A DNA stretch of 43,522 nucleotides from Apostichopus parvimensis (taxonomy: Eukaryota; Echinodermata; Holothuroidea; Aspidochirotida; Stichopodidae): positions 16,568 to 60,089 of the forward strand of contig KN882244.1 in the NCBI GenBank assembly GCA_000934455.1, read 5' to 3'. The notes below the pieces were generated by a model. It was not told the origin of the DNA. It made no database searches and was given only the letters and a program-made list of their open reading frames with translations. A program made the translations under genes and the position numbers. This document shows positions 10,201 to 19,343 of this stretch, one piece after another. Within the stretch, counting starts at the first letter, position 1. Every line of letters begins with the position of its first letter.

Positions 10201-11968
10201 GTGAAATTTCTTATAAATTATATATGTTTTCAAAAATCGTTAAGCCATCATATATGTAGTGCATCAGGATTTCGTGATTTTTGTGTAACACAAGATAAGT
10301 TTGAACAGCAGACTCTTCATTGTTTATACTCCATGCTGTCCAGCTCCAAGGCGAAGAATGTTCGCATGTGGGCTACTCTTACGTTTACAATCGGACAGTT
10401 CTGCGAAGCCTAAGCTTCCTGGTACTACATTCTGCTCTGACATCGATTCCGCCAAGTTTCATATTTCGGTGTTCCAAATACTTTCCAAGTTTCCTTTTAT
10501 TGTAAAGTTGATCCGTGAATTTTATTTTAGCGATTTCGAAGAACAGTTTATGAACTGTGGTTTGAGTGTGAGAGTGTATTATGTGCAACGTTATGTATCA
10601 ACTGGACATGGTAGGCTGTATACGTTTGCGATGTGTACGTAATATATAATCGGCAAACACCTGTGTGAGTACACGTGAGAGTGTATTGGCTGCGGAAATG
10701 GGAGTGCTAACATCAAGGCGCTTCAACTCAGTATTTTATCATTTTATTTCATAGACATGTGCAGTTTGCCTAGAAGACTTCAGATCAGGCGAAAAGATTG
10801 GCTATTGTCCATGTAAGCATGGATTTCACATTCTGTAAGTATCTTCATACAAACTTCTTTATATATATTTGCAAATTGTCATCAGATGAGACTCTTACAG
10901 TAAAAAAAATCTGATCTAGAAAGCATGTCAAGTTGTTGGCTGGAAGTGTATAGGGGTTCAAAAAATGGATACCTTATTCTATATATTTGCTACTTTTGAT
11001 TCCTTGCTGAAGTTACAATGAAACATTTGATTTCATGATGGTGTCTGTTTTTGTGTGTATGTGATATCTTTTGTAAACATGGTATCATAAAGTAAGGCCC
11101 AGTTGAACTTCAGTCTTGTTATGTAGCTGCCCCATTGGTAAAAACAAGAACCGTACTGAGATTGGTGGAAGTTTGAACGCAGCAAAGGTTATCAAATGTC
11201 AAAGTCTGGAAACTTTTCAAATATGACACTGTTAACTCCAAAAGCAGAGGTTGTATTTTATATTTAAGAAGAACTAGTTGAGTTAAATTGTTATGGCAAA
11301 TTGTCAATGTATCTGTCTGTCTCTCTGTATGTCCACCTGTCCTTCATCAATGATGAATGGCTACAGCTCTCAGGTCCCTTGCTGAAGTTGTATCAAACTT
11401 GGTGAGGTTGTAATATATATGAGGGGATAGGGGCTAATAATTTATCAAAGATCAAAGATTTCTCCTATGATTTACATTGATTTTGATCAAACGTGTTGAC
11501 AGTGATCAGCAGATGATGGACCAGGGACATTATGGTTGATTGTTAGGTCATTGCTCATGTGGGTCCCCCTGGTCAGCTAAACATCACCCCCCCCCCCCCA
11601 TCCATTAAAAAGAACCAAATATTAGATATCATTGTTGGAAAGTAAACAAAGTGATAATCAAAGATGTCTTTGTCATACAAGTTAAGTAGTTACATTGTAT
11701 CAGAGATGAGCTGCAACATTACTGATGCTCTAGATATATATAAAGAATTGGAAGGTTTGCTTGAGAATATCTTGATTCAGACACCTTATAAAGTCTCTAG
11801 TAATCTTTTTGGAATTGTGCATGATTTTATTATTCAGTTATTTATTCTTTTTTATTTTTCCACAGATGTATTTCTAAGTGGCTAGAGAGTAAAAACACCT
11901 GTCCTGTGTGTAAAGCACCTCCTAAAACACCAAGACCAACAGAGAACTCTTTCCTTGTGTTAATATAG
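7208..11968 (+). CDS. RNF24-like: RNF24/RNF122-like membrane RING-H2 E3 ubiquitin ligase (5 coding exons, 115 aa)
   Basis: Coding exons are 7208-7299, 8613-8652, 9346-9378, 10755-10834 and 11866-11968, all with GT-AG junctions, giving 348 nt including the stop. Residues 8-29 form one transmembrane helix ending in FCCYL, a feature of RNF24 and RNF122. A basic juxtamembrane stretch follows (VKYKKKRVLNE). The C3H2C3 RING runs C57-x2-C60-x14-C75-x-H77-x2-H80-x2-C83-x10-C94-x2-C97, preceded by the family signature TCAVCLEDF. A RING of this type recruits a ubiquitin-charged E2; the anchor places it on a cytosolic membrane face, as known for the Golgi/ER relatives. The start is fixed by an in-frame TAG immediately before ATG 7208. 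The protein is shorter than the 148-155 aa vertebrate members: it lacks most of the extra N-terminus and has only an 18-residue tail ending SFLVLI. RNF24 versus RNF122 cannot be separated here. Confidence 0.9.
8613..8652 (+). CDS. RNF24-like: RING gene exon 2, juxtamembrane
   Basis: A 40-bp exon (acceptor ATCTAG, donor GTAAGT) completes the split Arg and encodes LKREGKPDTGYRE, ending in phase 0. Confidence 0.85.
9346..9378 (+). CDS. RNF24-like: RING gene exon 3, basic linker
   Basis: A 33-bp phase 0-0 microexon (acceptor CTTTAG, donor GTAAGT) encodes VKYKKKRVLNE. It corresponds to the YKQVILKEK/YKEVVLKG-type linker of vertebrate relatives, so the exon is expected despite its size. Confidence 0.8.
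9493..9731 (-). mobile_element. tRNA-derived SINE, copy 1, antisense in RING gene intron 3
   Basis: On the minus strand the element opens with a tRNA-like head: an A-box-like TTAGCTCAGTGGTTAACG (near 9726-9709), an anticodon-arm-like CCTT/AAGG stem, and a B box GGTTCGAGTCACTCC (near 9680-9666). A unique body follows and it ends in a (TACA)n-type tail near 9493. The copy at 21829-22087 is closely similar along its whole length. Confidence 0.8.
9873..9888 (+). promoter_or_regulatory. DR4-type pair of AGGTCA half-sites
   Basis: AGGTCA, a 4-bp spacer ACAG, then AGGTCA: a perfect direct repeat with 4-bp spacing, the format bound by nuclear receptor heterodimers. Related pairs occur at 18975, 31072 and 41321, so this is part of a dispersed repeat rather than a gene-specific site. 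Confidence 0.4.
10101..10112. promoter_or_regulatory. Overlapping E-box and CRE in RING gene intron 3
   Basis: CACGTGACGTCA merges the palindromes CACGTG and TGACGTCA, sites of bHLH-ZIP and CREB/ATF factors. The next 500 bp is richer in CpG than the rest of the intron. It may mark an internal promoter or enhancer; binding is not shown. Confidence 0.35.
10755..10834 (+). CDS. RNF24-like: RING gene exon 4, first half of RING
   Basis: Acceptor TTTCATAG, donor GTAAGT. It encodes TCAVCLEDFRSGEKIG and CPCKHGFHI, giving six of the eight zinc ligands (C57, C60, C75, H77, H80 here, C83 across the next junction completes the pair). Confidence 0.92.
11866..11968 (+). CDS. RNF24-like: RING gene exon 5, second half of RING and stop
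   Basis: Acceptor TTCCACAG. It encodes CISKWLESKNTCPVC, with the last zinc ligands C83, C94 and C97, the conserved KWLE that helps contact the E2, and a short tail ending in SFLVLI before TAG 11966-11968. Confidence 0.92.
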
Positions 11969-12265
11969 CAGTTTGCCTCCAAGGTGAAAATACTTGGGAC
12001 TTGCACTTGATTTAGTTGTTCTTGTTTATTGTTTTCTTTTTAATTAACCATTTCAATACCTCATATCGTTACAAGGTAAGAAAGAGAGTCACTGCCGCTT
12101 GCTGCTGATGATGCAATGGAAGTCGTGATCATCCATTCATTGGTTAATATTCCAGAATGAGTTTATTTCTAAGCAAATCAGTATTTGTTTTGTGTCTTCC
12201 TGTACCAAATACCAAACAACAGTTTTGTCTAGAAGATTACACCATTTAGAACAATATTTCTTATG

Positions 12266-12271
12266 AATAAA
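12266..12271 (+). terminator. Polyadenylation signal of the RING gene
   Basis: AATAAA lies about 300 bp after the stop and is followed within 25 bp by the stem-loop at 12294-12321. Confidence 0.5.
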
Positions 12272-12293
12272 TACCTTCTTTGCTATGATGAAG

Positions 12294-12321
12294 CAGGGAG
12301 TTGTTATGGAACAACTCCCTG
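12294..12321. repeat. Stem-loop repeat (12-bp stem), copy 1
   Basis: CAGGGAGTTGTT, loop ATGG, then AACAACTCCCTG forms a perfect 12-bp stem. Nearly the same stem-loop occurs at 15299-15324, and one arm occurs near 3753-3766. Confidence 0.7.
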
Positions 12322-12352
12322 GATGAAGACTAGTGCTATGATTATGTCTAGT

Positions 12353-13625
12353 CCAAGGGCGGCGGAAGCACTTTTAATCTGGGGGGGCACCGACGTCGAA
12401 GGGCACTTTTCAGAAATTCGATTGGACTGATGCAGCCTATATATTTAGTACCCTTTATAACTCTTATTGTATTATCTTTTTTTGCGGATACACATCACTC
12501 CATCAACCCCCCCCCCCCTACCCCCCTCTCAAGGAAAACATGCATACTAGCACTGCAATTTCTAATGTGCAAATTGGGAAACAAGTTTTCTTTCAAACAA
12601 AATGAGGTGAAATCATTAAAAAGTCCAAGTCCCTGCACACGCGATCGATACATACATGAAGGCAAATGAAATATGTCAACATACGAAAGGATTGGGTAGG
12701 TTATGGGGTATTAAAACTATATTCATTATTCATAGTAGGCTATACATGGCTTCTGCTTATTACAGTGGCGGAGCTAGGGGTATTGCTCGGGGTGGGCGAG
12801 AATGGTCTGTAGGGGCGCTAATTACGACACTATCTAAGCGGAGCGCCACCACAGGTTGGCGCGGAGCGTACAGAAATTTTTTGAGTAAAGATACTCCCTA
12901 GATCGTCGGAAATGACCCTTTACGGGCCTTGCTAATTTGCAGATAAACAAAGAATAAATAGGTGTCATCGCCATTTTGTCAGAAAATTACACCAACAAAA
13001 TGTGACAAATGTCAATAGGTATTTGAGAGCGCAATAAAAAGTCAATAATCGCGAATAAGTGAAAAGTGGTAAAAAGCTGAGAAGGGCGCCAGCAGTCCAT
13101 TTGAGTCCGTCAGGGGGAGGGGGGGGCATCTGCCCCTCTGACTGTATGGACGCTCCGCCACTGGCTTATTACACAGTCAACATATAATATAGCAATGCAC
13201 ATTTGGAAATGCATTACGATTTTTTTTGGCAAATTGAATATGCATAATGGCACTCACCAGAATGTTAGAAGCCTTGTGGTAAATAAACATTTAAATCTTC
13301 CCGAAATATTTCATTCGACGTGGGTTTCGCGTAACCATTCAGGTACTTATACAAAATGCTAATTGCTAAAGTAGGAATCTGCCAAATTAGAGTTTATTTC
13401 TTGTTAAGAGCTCAATAAATTTGTTCCATTCGAAATAGCTTTGAGTTTAGCCCACAGAAATTCTTTAATAGTTCTAAATAAGGATTAGGTCTCTTACTGA
13501 TATATCGCTGACCTAATAAGGTGATCAAGAGTACAATTTTTATGTAGAAAAAGGGCACATTTTTAACCTGAGGAAAAGTGGGGGGGCACGTGCCCCCTGT
13601 GCCCCCCCGGTTCCGCCGCCCTTGG
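12353..13625. mobile_element. DNA transposon-like element with 15-bp TIRs, hosting a nested MITE
   Basis: The left end CCAAGGGCGGCGGAA is exactly complementary to the right end TTCCGCCGCCCTTGG. The flanks TCTAGT at 12347-12352 and 13626-13631 are identical and would be a 6-bp target duplication. It has no transposase frame, so it is non-autonomous. Subterminal regions hold G/C runs. A hAT MITE is inserted at 12763-13163, so the uninserted element would be about 860 bp. Confidence 0.75.
12763..13163. mobile_element. hAT-type MITE, copy 1 (401 bp)
   Basis: TIRs are CAGTGGCGGAGC and GCTCCGCCACTG. The perfect 8-bp target duplication GCTTATTA is at 12755-12762 and 13164-13171. TIR sequence and duplication length match the hAT superfamily. 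It has no transposase frame. It sits inside the element at 12353-13625 and so is younger than it. Confidence 0.9.
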
Positions 13626-13631
13626 TCTAGT

Positions 13632-16349
13632 CTCTTGTGGTTTCAATTACAATCATATACGTATGCAATCATATGCTAGCATATTAGTGTACTCAAGTAT
13701 ATTCTCTTGTTGATAGTGTTGCTGGTTGAGTCCTAGCGGTTACAGAATGAATTATGCCTATAGGATGCCTCTATACTGCAGTACAATCTGGTGATTTAAA
13801 ACAAACTGTGCAGACAGCTTACTGTCAAATATGTTTATCCGTAAATAATAAGTTCCTGTTTAGTTTGCTTGGTAATTAAAATTTCAAAGATTGAAGGCAA
13901 TCACTCCTCCTTTCCCACTTTTAGTTACAATGTGAAGGCTTAGTAACCTTTGCAAGCGTGTGCATGTGGTGTTCGTGTGTGAGTGTATGTATGTATGTGA
14001 GGCCATCTTGTAAACACGCTATATCAAGAAGCACATGCTTGGTAGGTAGATGCTCCATGATGTGATGAGTGGGCTGGGCTTAACGTAAAATGCTTATAAT
14101 GGTCATATCTCTTCAACCATAATTCTGATTAAGTTCATACTTGGCAAGGTGATGTCAGTGGATGATAGGTACATGGTCACAGAATCAAGAAATTTATTCT
14201 TATTATTATTCATTGGATGGGCACAGCTCGAGTTTTATCACATGAGTGAAAAGCTTGTAAACAAGATATCTGAAGATCAACAAGTTAAATCAATACCCCA
14301 AGATGTGTAGCGGTGTCCCAATGTTTGTGGTTCCCATCATTAATATATTAATGAGTGGGCTGGGCTTAACATAGAACTAAAATATCAATATCTCTTCAAC
14401 AGTTTGTCACATTTTGTTCATATGTAGTATGGTGATGTAACAACATAGTAAGTATCTATGCTCTTTGCAACAACTTTGAACTACTTAATGTTCATAAGCT
14501 GGTGGTGGTTAATGGGAAATAGTCATAAACAGCTTGTGATTAAGATATCACATCAACCGTAAGTTGAATCAATGTCATACTTGGTAAATAGATGTCCAAT
14601 GATTCAAATTGGTAGATGTCAACAGGTGTCAAAGTTTGTAAACCTTTCAAACATGGTAACTCTAAAATTAAGGTGACAAAAAATATGTCAATCCTCCAAA
14701 TGCTATGGTTGTTTTTTTGGTAAACATAGCTTGGCAAGTTCAGTTTTTTTAGTTCAGTTAGTTTTGTGGAGGGGCTCTATACATCTCTATACATACAGCA
14801 GTCAAGGAAACTTGATGTGTAGTATTGCTTTTAATTAAGCACACTCAAGAGGCTATTATTCAATTTCACCCTCTGAGCTTTAAGGGGTCAACAGGAATTA
14901 TCTCAAACTGGAAGAATTTGCACAACGGGTCCAAAGGTTACGTCAGTTGGTCTCAAATTGGCATTTGTTTTGTGACTTATACCAGATAACTTGGAAAATT
15001 GTCAAAATATTTCCCTCTGTGCATGTAAACAATCTCTTGTAGGCCTCAGTCTAGATAACAAATCTTCAAGGGATATTTGTATTAGCAATTGGAATATAAA
15101 TTCTATACTGTAAATCCTTACCAGTGAATTAAATGGTTGATGCTTTGTCAACATTATAACTGATTCCTGGTACCTTTCTTTATATGTTGCTGCATTAATC
15201 AATAGATAATCCTCTTCTATACACTTTTAAGGCTTACCACACTTTAAATATGTGTATAGGCATCATAGCCATTAAACATTTTCGTTTTCTGTTTAAATAG
15301 GGAGTTGTTATGAAACAACTCCCTGGTTTAATGCATGTCCTTTATTGAGATGGTGTTCATATCTCTCACTCCCATATGTAGGATGAGATATGGTAGTTTG
15401 TTGGATAAATTGAGCCAATTGTGACTATCCCAGCTGTAGTTCATGTTCCTGAGTAGTGTCTTGGTGGTCACACATGGGAGGGTGTACGGTGCTGGAAGTC
15501 CGTATGTGTAGGTTTGTCTGTTACATAGACAATTATGTGTCAAAAACACTTCCCAGACACTCCAAAGGAAAGGTAAACGGTTGAAGGTCAAATTAAGTGA
15601 AAATTGATTTTATGCTATATATATTGTCAAAAACTCCTAAATGACAGCAAATTTCTTCAAACTTGGTAGGATGCTGCCCCATGATGGGAACTTGTGTCTC
15701 CCAGACTCTCAGAATAAAAGGTCAAATTAAGTTACTTTTCTTTTTTCCCTCTTTTGCTACAACTCCAGGGGAAAGTATTGAATTGATACCTTTGCAACCT
15801 TTGAAGGTATAATGGGCTGATTTTCATCACACTTCATAGGAAGGTTTGTTATGGTGTAAGGTGACCAATTTCAGTAGACTCTCTCCATATTTCATGGTCT
15901 GTCCCTGGATTTCCTGTATTGTCACTTAACATTCCCAAATTTTTAAAAAGGCCCAGAATAATGTAATTTTGAAAGAAACTGTCTGTTTCTAGAAATTGAA
16001 TTACAGAAATGTGGGCATCTGACCATCAAGTTCTCAGTAGATAGTCTGAAGGAATGTTAATGTTTTTTTGTAACTGGATATCTGATAGACTATGTGTGAA
16101 AAAAAAAAAAAAATTGCCAATTTTCTGGAGGAATATCAGATATGTTTGTGCAATTAATGGAGACACGTTTTAAACTAGGCTGTAGTTGTAAGTTATAACA
16201 GAATGTTTTTATCATTAACAAACCCTTGAACAGTTTTTCTGAGCACTGTTAAGCTTATGTTCATTTCAGTAATGCCTGGTGTCTACTAGTAATAAAATTG
16301 CTTCCACTTTTACAACTAACTTGATGCACATATGTGATATGCCTGTATG
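13632..16349. other. Intergenic, dispersed repeats only
   Basis: 14060-14620 carries two or three diverged units of the repeat seen at 6462-6720, including GTGGGCTGGGCTTAA at 14069 and 14357. 14836-14900 matches the reverse complement of about 29320-29395. The minus-strand open frame at 15328-15591 has no recognisable product. Confidence 0.5.
15299..15324. repeat. Stem-loop repeat, copy 2
   Basis: AGGGAGTTGTT, loop ATGA, then AACAACTCCCT gives an 11-bp perfect stem. It differs from the copy at 12294-12321 mainly in the loop. No gene adjoins it. Confidence 0.7.
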
Positions 16350-16448
16350 TCAAATGATTAATACTAGAAAGTTAACAAGGAATATTGGTGGTTATGGAAT
16401 GTATTTACCTAATTTATTTACACAAAAAGTTCTTGTTTTTTTACTTTT
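16350..16448 (+). repeat. 99-bp direct repeat left of the gap
   Basis: It matches 16915-17013 with one visible difference (CCTAATT versus CATAATT). The pair brackets the assembly gap. Confidence 0.9.
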
Positions 16449-16523
16449 AAGCAATCACCTACTGCTACTGTTTCTTTTGCATTAAAGCTACTTTTGAAAA
16501 CTGTGTTGGGGTACCTAGTGGTA

Positions 16524-16818
16524 NNNNNNNNNNNNNNNNNNNNNNNNNNNNNNNNNNNNNNNNNNNNNNNNNNNNNNNNNNNNNNNNNNNNNNNNNNNNN
16601 NNNNNNNNNNNNNNNNNNNNNNNNNNNNNNNNNNNNNNNNNNNNNNNNNNNNNNNNNNNNNNNNNNNNNNNNNNNNNNNNNNNNNNNNNNNNNNNNNNNN
16701 NNNNNNNNNNNNNNNNNNNNNNNNNNNNNNNNNNNNNNNNNNNNNNNNNNNNNNNNNNNNNNNNNNNNNNNNNNNNNNNNNNNNNNNNNNNNNNNNNNNN
16801 NNNNNNNNNNNNNNNNNN
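16524..16818. other. Assembly gap (295 N)
   Basis: A run of 295 unknown bases. Any open frame drawn through it is meaningless. Confidence 1.
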
Positions 16819-16914
16819 AGTTAAGGCGAGAGAGTAAGTCACGCAGCATGTGTAACATAGAAACGTGGTAACAGAGAACAGGGTGCACACAAATAAGTTT
16901 ACATACATCAACAG

Positions 16915-17013
16915 TCAAATGATTAATACTAGAAAGTTAACAAGGAATATTGGTGGTTATGGAATGTATTTACATAATTTATTTACACAAAAAGTTCTTG
17001 TTTTTTTACTTTT
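16915..17013 (+). repeat. 99-bp direct repeat right of the gap
   Basis: The second copy of 16350-16448, offset by 565 bp. Near identity suggests a recent tandem duplication or an allelic sequence placed twice. Confidence 0.9.
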
Positions 17014-17714
17014 CTATACAAATAATGAATTATAATGTTCAATTGATGTGTTCTGAAACTTTTTCATGGTTTTGTAAATATTTCATTGGCATAATGTAAA
17101 ATGATTAAAGAATATAAGCATATGGATTTAATGCCTTATGGATTATCTAATTCTCTTTCAGCATTCTGTTTGATTTATTTTTAAGATTAGGCAGGGAGTG
17201 GGGTGGGTGTAGGTTGAAGAGGAAAGTAATGTAATGTAATATAAATAAATCACTTAAAAATGTGCCAAAAAATATCCAGTGCCGAAGGCTTGTTCAAAGG
17301 TGCGGGCGCAGAGCTTAAAGATGAAAATATCTATAGAACAGAAATGTCTTCAGCTGGGATTTGAAACATTTAAATGTGGTAACTTTCCTGAGGTTAAATG
17401 GGATGTTGTTCCACAATGTAGGGGCAGCGATTACAAAAGCCATGGAACCACATGAAGAAAGTCTGGCCTTTGGAACTTTCGGTCACAAGCACTGTTTGGG
17501 TCATAACAAACACCCGGTCACATTTTTTTTTTTTTCGTGAAAAAAATTTTGGTCTGAAAAAATTTGGTCTGAAAAAATGTTGGTCCAAAAAAAATTGAGT
17601 TCTAAAAAAAATTGGTCACATAAATATTCGGGGTCACAAAACTAGTTTTCTTGGTACAAACAAATTTTTGGATTAAAAAATATAGCTCAGAATTTTTTCT
17701 ATTTGTCGGAACAT

Positions 17715-17812
17715 GGAGACGTCGGCACATGTGGAGACGTCGGCACATGGAGACGTCGGCACATGGAGACGTCGGCACACGGAGACGTCGGCACACGGAG
17801 ACGTCGAAACAT
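17715..17812 (+). repeat. 16-bp minisatellite (GGAGACGTCGGCACAT), 6 units
   Basis: Units start at 17715, 17733, 17749, 17765, 17781 and 17797. Each holds the palindrome GACGTC; the last unit has degenerated. A low-complexity stretch of GGTCTGAAAAAA-like repeats precedes it at 17520-17650. Confidence 0.9.
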
Positions 17813-17941
17813 AGGGATGTCATCGTCCAAATTGCATGATTAAAAACGTCAAAGTTTCAAGATAAAATGTCAAGATAAACCACCATTTCAACAAAACACA
17901 TCGAAATATTGACATGAAACATAATTTTGAGATTGCCACCA

Positions 17942-18652
17942 TTAAAGGGTGTGAAAACTTGCGCAAAAAGAAACGTCGAATGTCGGTAATCTGACCTAGT
18001 TTCGAATGAGGTGTAACAGAAGTGTTATACACCAGTGGCGGAGCTAGGGGTATTGGTCAGGGGGGGGGGGCGAGAATTGTCTGTAGGGGCGCTTTCGACA
18101 CTATCTAAGCGGAGCGCCACCATTGGTTGGCGCGGAGCGTACAGAAATTTTTTGAGTAAAGATACACCCTAGATCGCCGGAAATGACCCTTTCCGGGCCT
18201 TGCTAATTTGCAGATAAACGAAGAATAAATAGGTGTTATCGCCATTTTGTCAGAAAATTACACCAACAAAATGTGACAAATGTCAATAGGTAGATGACAG
18301 CGCAATAAAAAAGTCAATAATCGCGAATAAGTAAAAAGTGGTAAAAAGCTGAAAAGGGCGCCAACAGTCCATTTGAGTCCGTCAGGGGGGGGGGGGGGCA
18401 TTCCGCCCTGACTGTATGGACGCTCCGCTACTGTTATACACCAGTGTACAGTCAGTACATACAGCTGCGTTCAATACCCACAGCACAGTGTACAAACGAA
18501 ACCGCGATGGACATCTCAGGTCCAGCTAAAGATAACAATGTATCACGTTTCATTAATGTCTGCATTTTGTAGCGACATGAACAAAACGTCACTTGCAAGC
18601 AACAGAAAGTTAACTTTTTCAGATGACCGCATGCGGTTTGGGGAGGCTTCAA
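17942..18652 (+). repeat. Dispersed repeat, copy 1, split by the hAT MITE
   Basis: 17942-18032 and 18442-18652 align with 30263-30622. Shared blocks include TTAAAGGGTGTGAA, GAGGTGTAACAGAAGTGTTA, TGTACAGTCAGTACATACAG and GGACATCTCAGGTCCAGCTA. Copy 1 lies about 0.7 kb upstream of ERI1. Confidence 0.8.
18033..18433. mobile_element. hAT-type MITE, copy 2 (401 bp)
   Basis: The same length and orientation as the copy at 12763-13163, and highly similar throughout. The right TIR has one mismatch (GCTCCGCTACTG). The target duplication TTATACAC is at 18025-18032 and 18434-18441. It interrupts another dispersed repeat whose paralogue lies at 30263-30622. Confidence 0.9.
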
Positions 18653-18696
18653 ATCTACAAGTTGATGACTTCAGTGCACTAGACTTCTTCTTGTTA

Positions 18697-18764
18697 GTAT
18701 AACCATGGAGGTAAAAACAGAGGTATAACCATGGAGGTAAAACTGTTTTTACCTCCATGGTATA
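18697..18764. repeat. Direct plus inverted repeat of CCATGGAGGTAAAA
   Basis: GTATAACCATGGAGGTAAAA occurs twice in direct order (near 18697 and 18723) and is followed by its inverse TTTTACCTCCATGGTAT (18747-18763). The second and third copies form a tight hairpin around CTGT. Confidence 0.75.
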
Positions 18765-18974
18765 ACCAGAACTTGCTGTTACAATAGAAATGACCCATTT
18801 TGATACAATAACACTATGGCATGATAAACACAGGTCAGTCTACTGTACGTGGCTATACATGTACACAACCCCACCGAAAACAATAGGGGTCTTGTATTCA
18901 ATGTTATGAATCCACATACCAAGTCTTAGAGGTATCCACGATTTAGATATATCATGTAAAAGTTTTTCAGAGTT

Positions 18975-18990
18975 TGACCTCTGGTGACCT
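18975..18990 (-). promoter_or_regulatory. DR4-type pair upstream of ERI1
   Basis: TGACCT, spacer CTGG, TGACCT (AGGTCA-CCAG-AGGTCA on the minus strand). It lies about 350 bp upstream of the ERI1 start codon but belongs to the dispersed DR4 family. Confidence 0.4.
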
Positions 18991-19139
18991 CAGAGGAGAT
19001 TTGTCCTCTCAAAGCAACATGATTCTTGTAGTTGTACTCAATATGGCAATCCGGGTTAAATATATATTTAATTGATTGACCGATATATAAACTCCTTTTC
19101 ATGATATCTCTGAATCAGTTAACGGTATAACTTATTTAA

Positions 19140-19343
19140 TGATATTATTAAATCGCGAGGAAAGCGTAAATCGGCTTGACATACTGAACTAAGATATTTT
19201 AGAGACACCGGCGTATGCAATGGACCTGGGCTTCTGATGCAGTTTTCGCGGAACTACCAAAACACATGCATTTCAATGCCTAACTGCAAGAAAGTGTGTT
19301 CTGTCCATAGGTTCTGTCATGCTCAACTATCTGGGAATTTGGG
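19140..19343 (+). promoter_or_regulatory. ERI1: ERI1 5' untranslated and promoter-proximal region
   Basis: CpG-containing motifs cluster here (TCGCGAG, GCGTAAATCGG, ACCGGCG, TTCGCGG) in an otherwise CpG-poor flank. An in-frame TAG at 19308-19310 precedes ATG 19344, supporting that ATG as the start; one out-of-frame upstream ATG is at 19319. Confidence 0.4.

Noticed and set aside
10301..10642. 113-codon plus-strand frame as a separate gene
   Set aside because: It lies in the RING gene intron, overlaps other frames of similar length and has no recognisable domain.
16418..16918. Long open frames on both strands through the gap
   Set aside because: They consist mostly of unknown bases, which carry no stop codons.
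17651..17839. Arg/His-rich small protein
   Set aside because: It is simply the translation of the 16-bp minisatellite.
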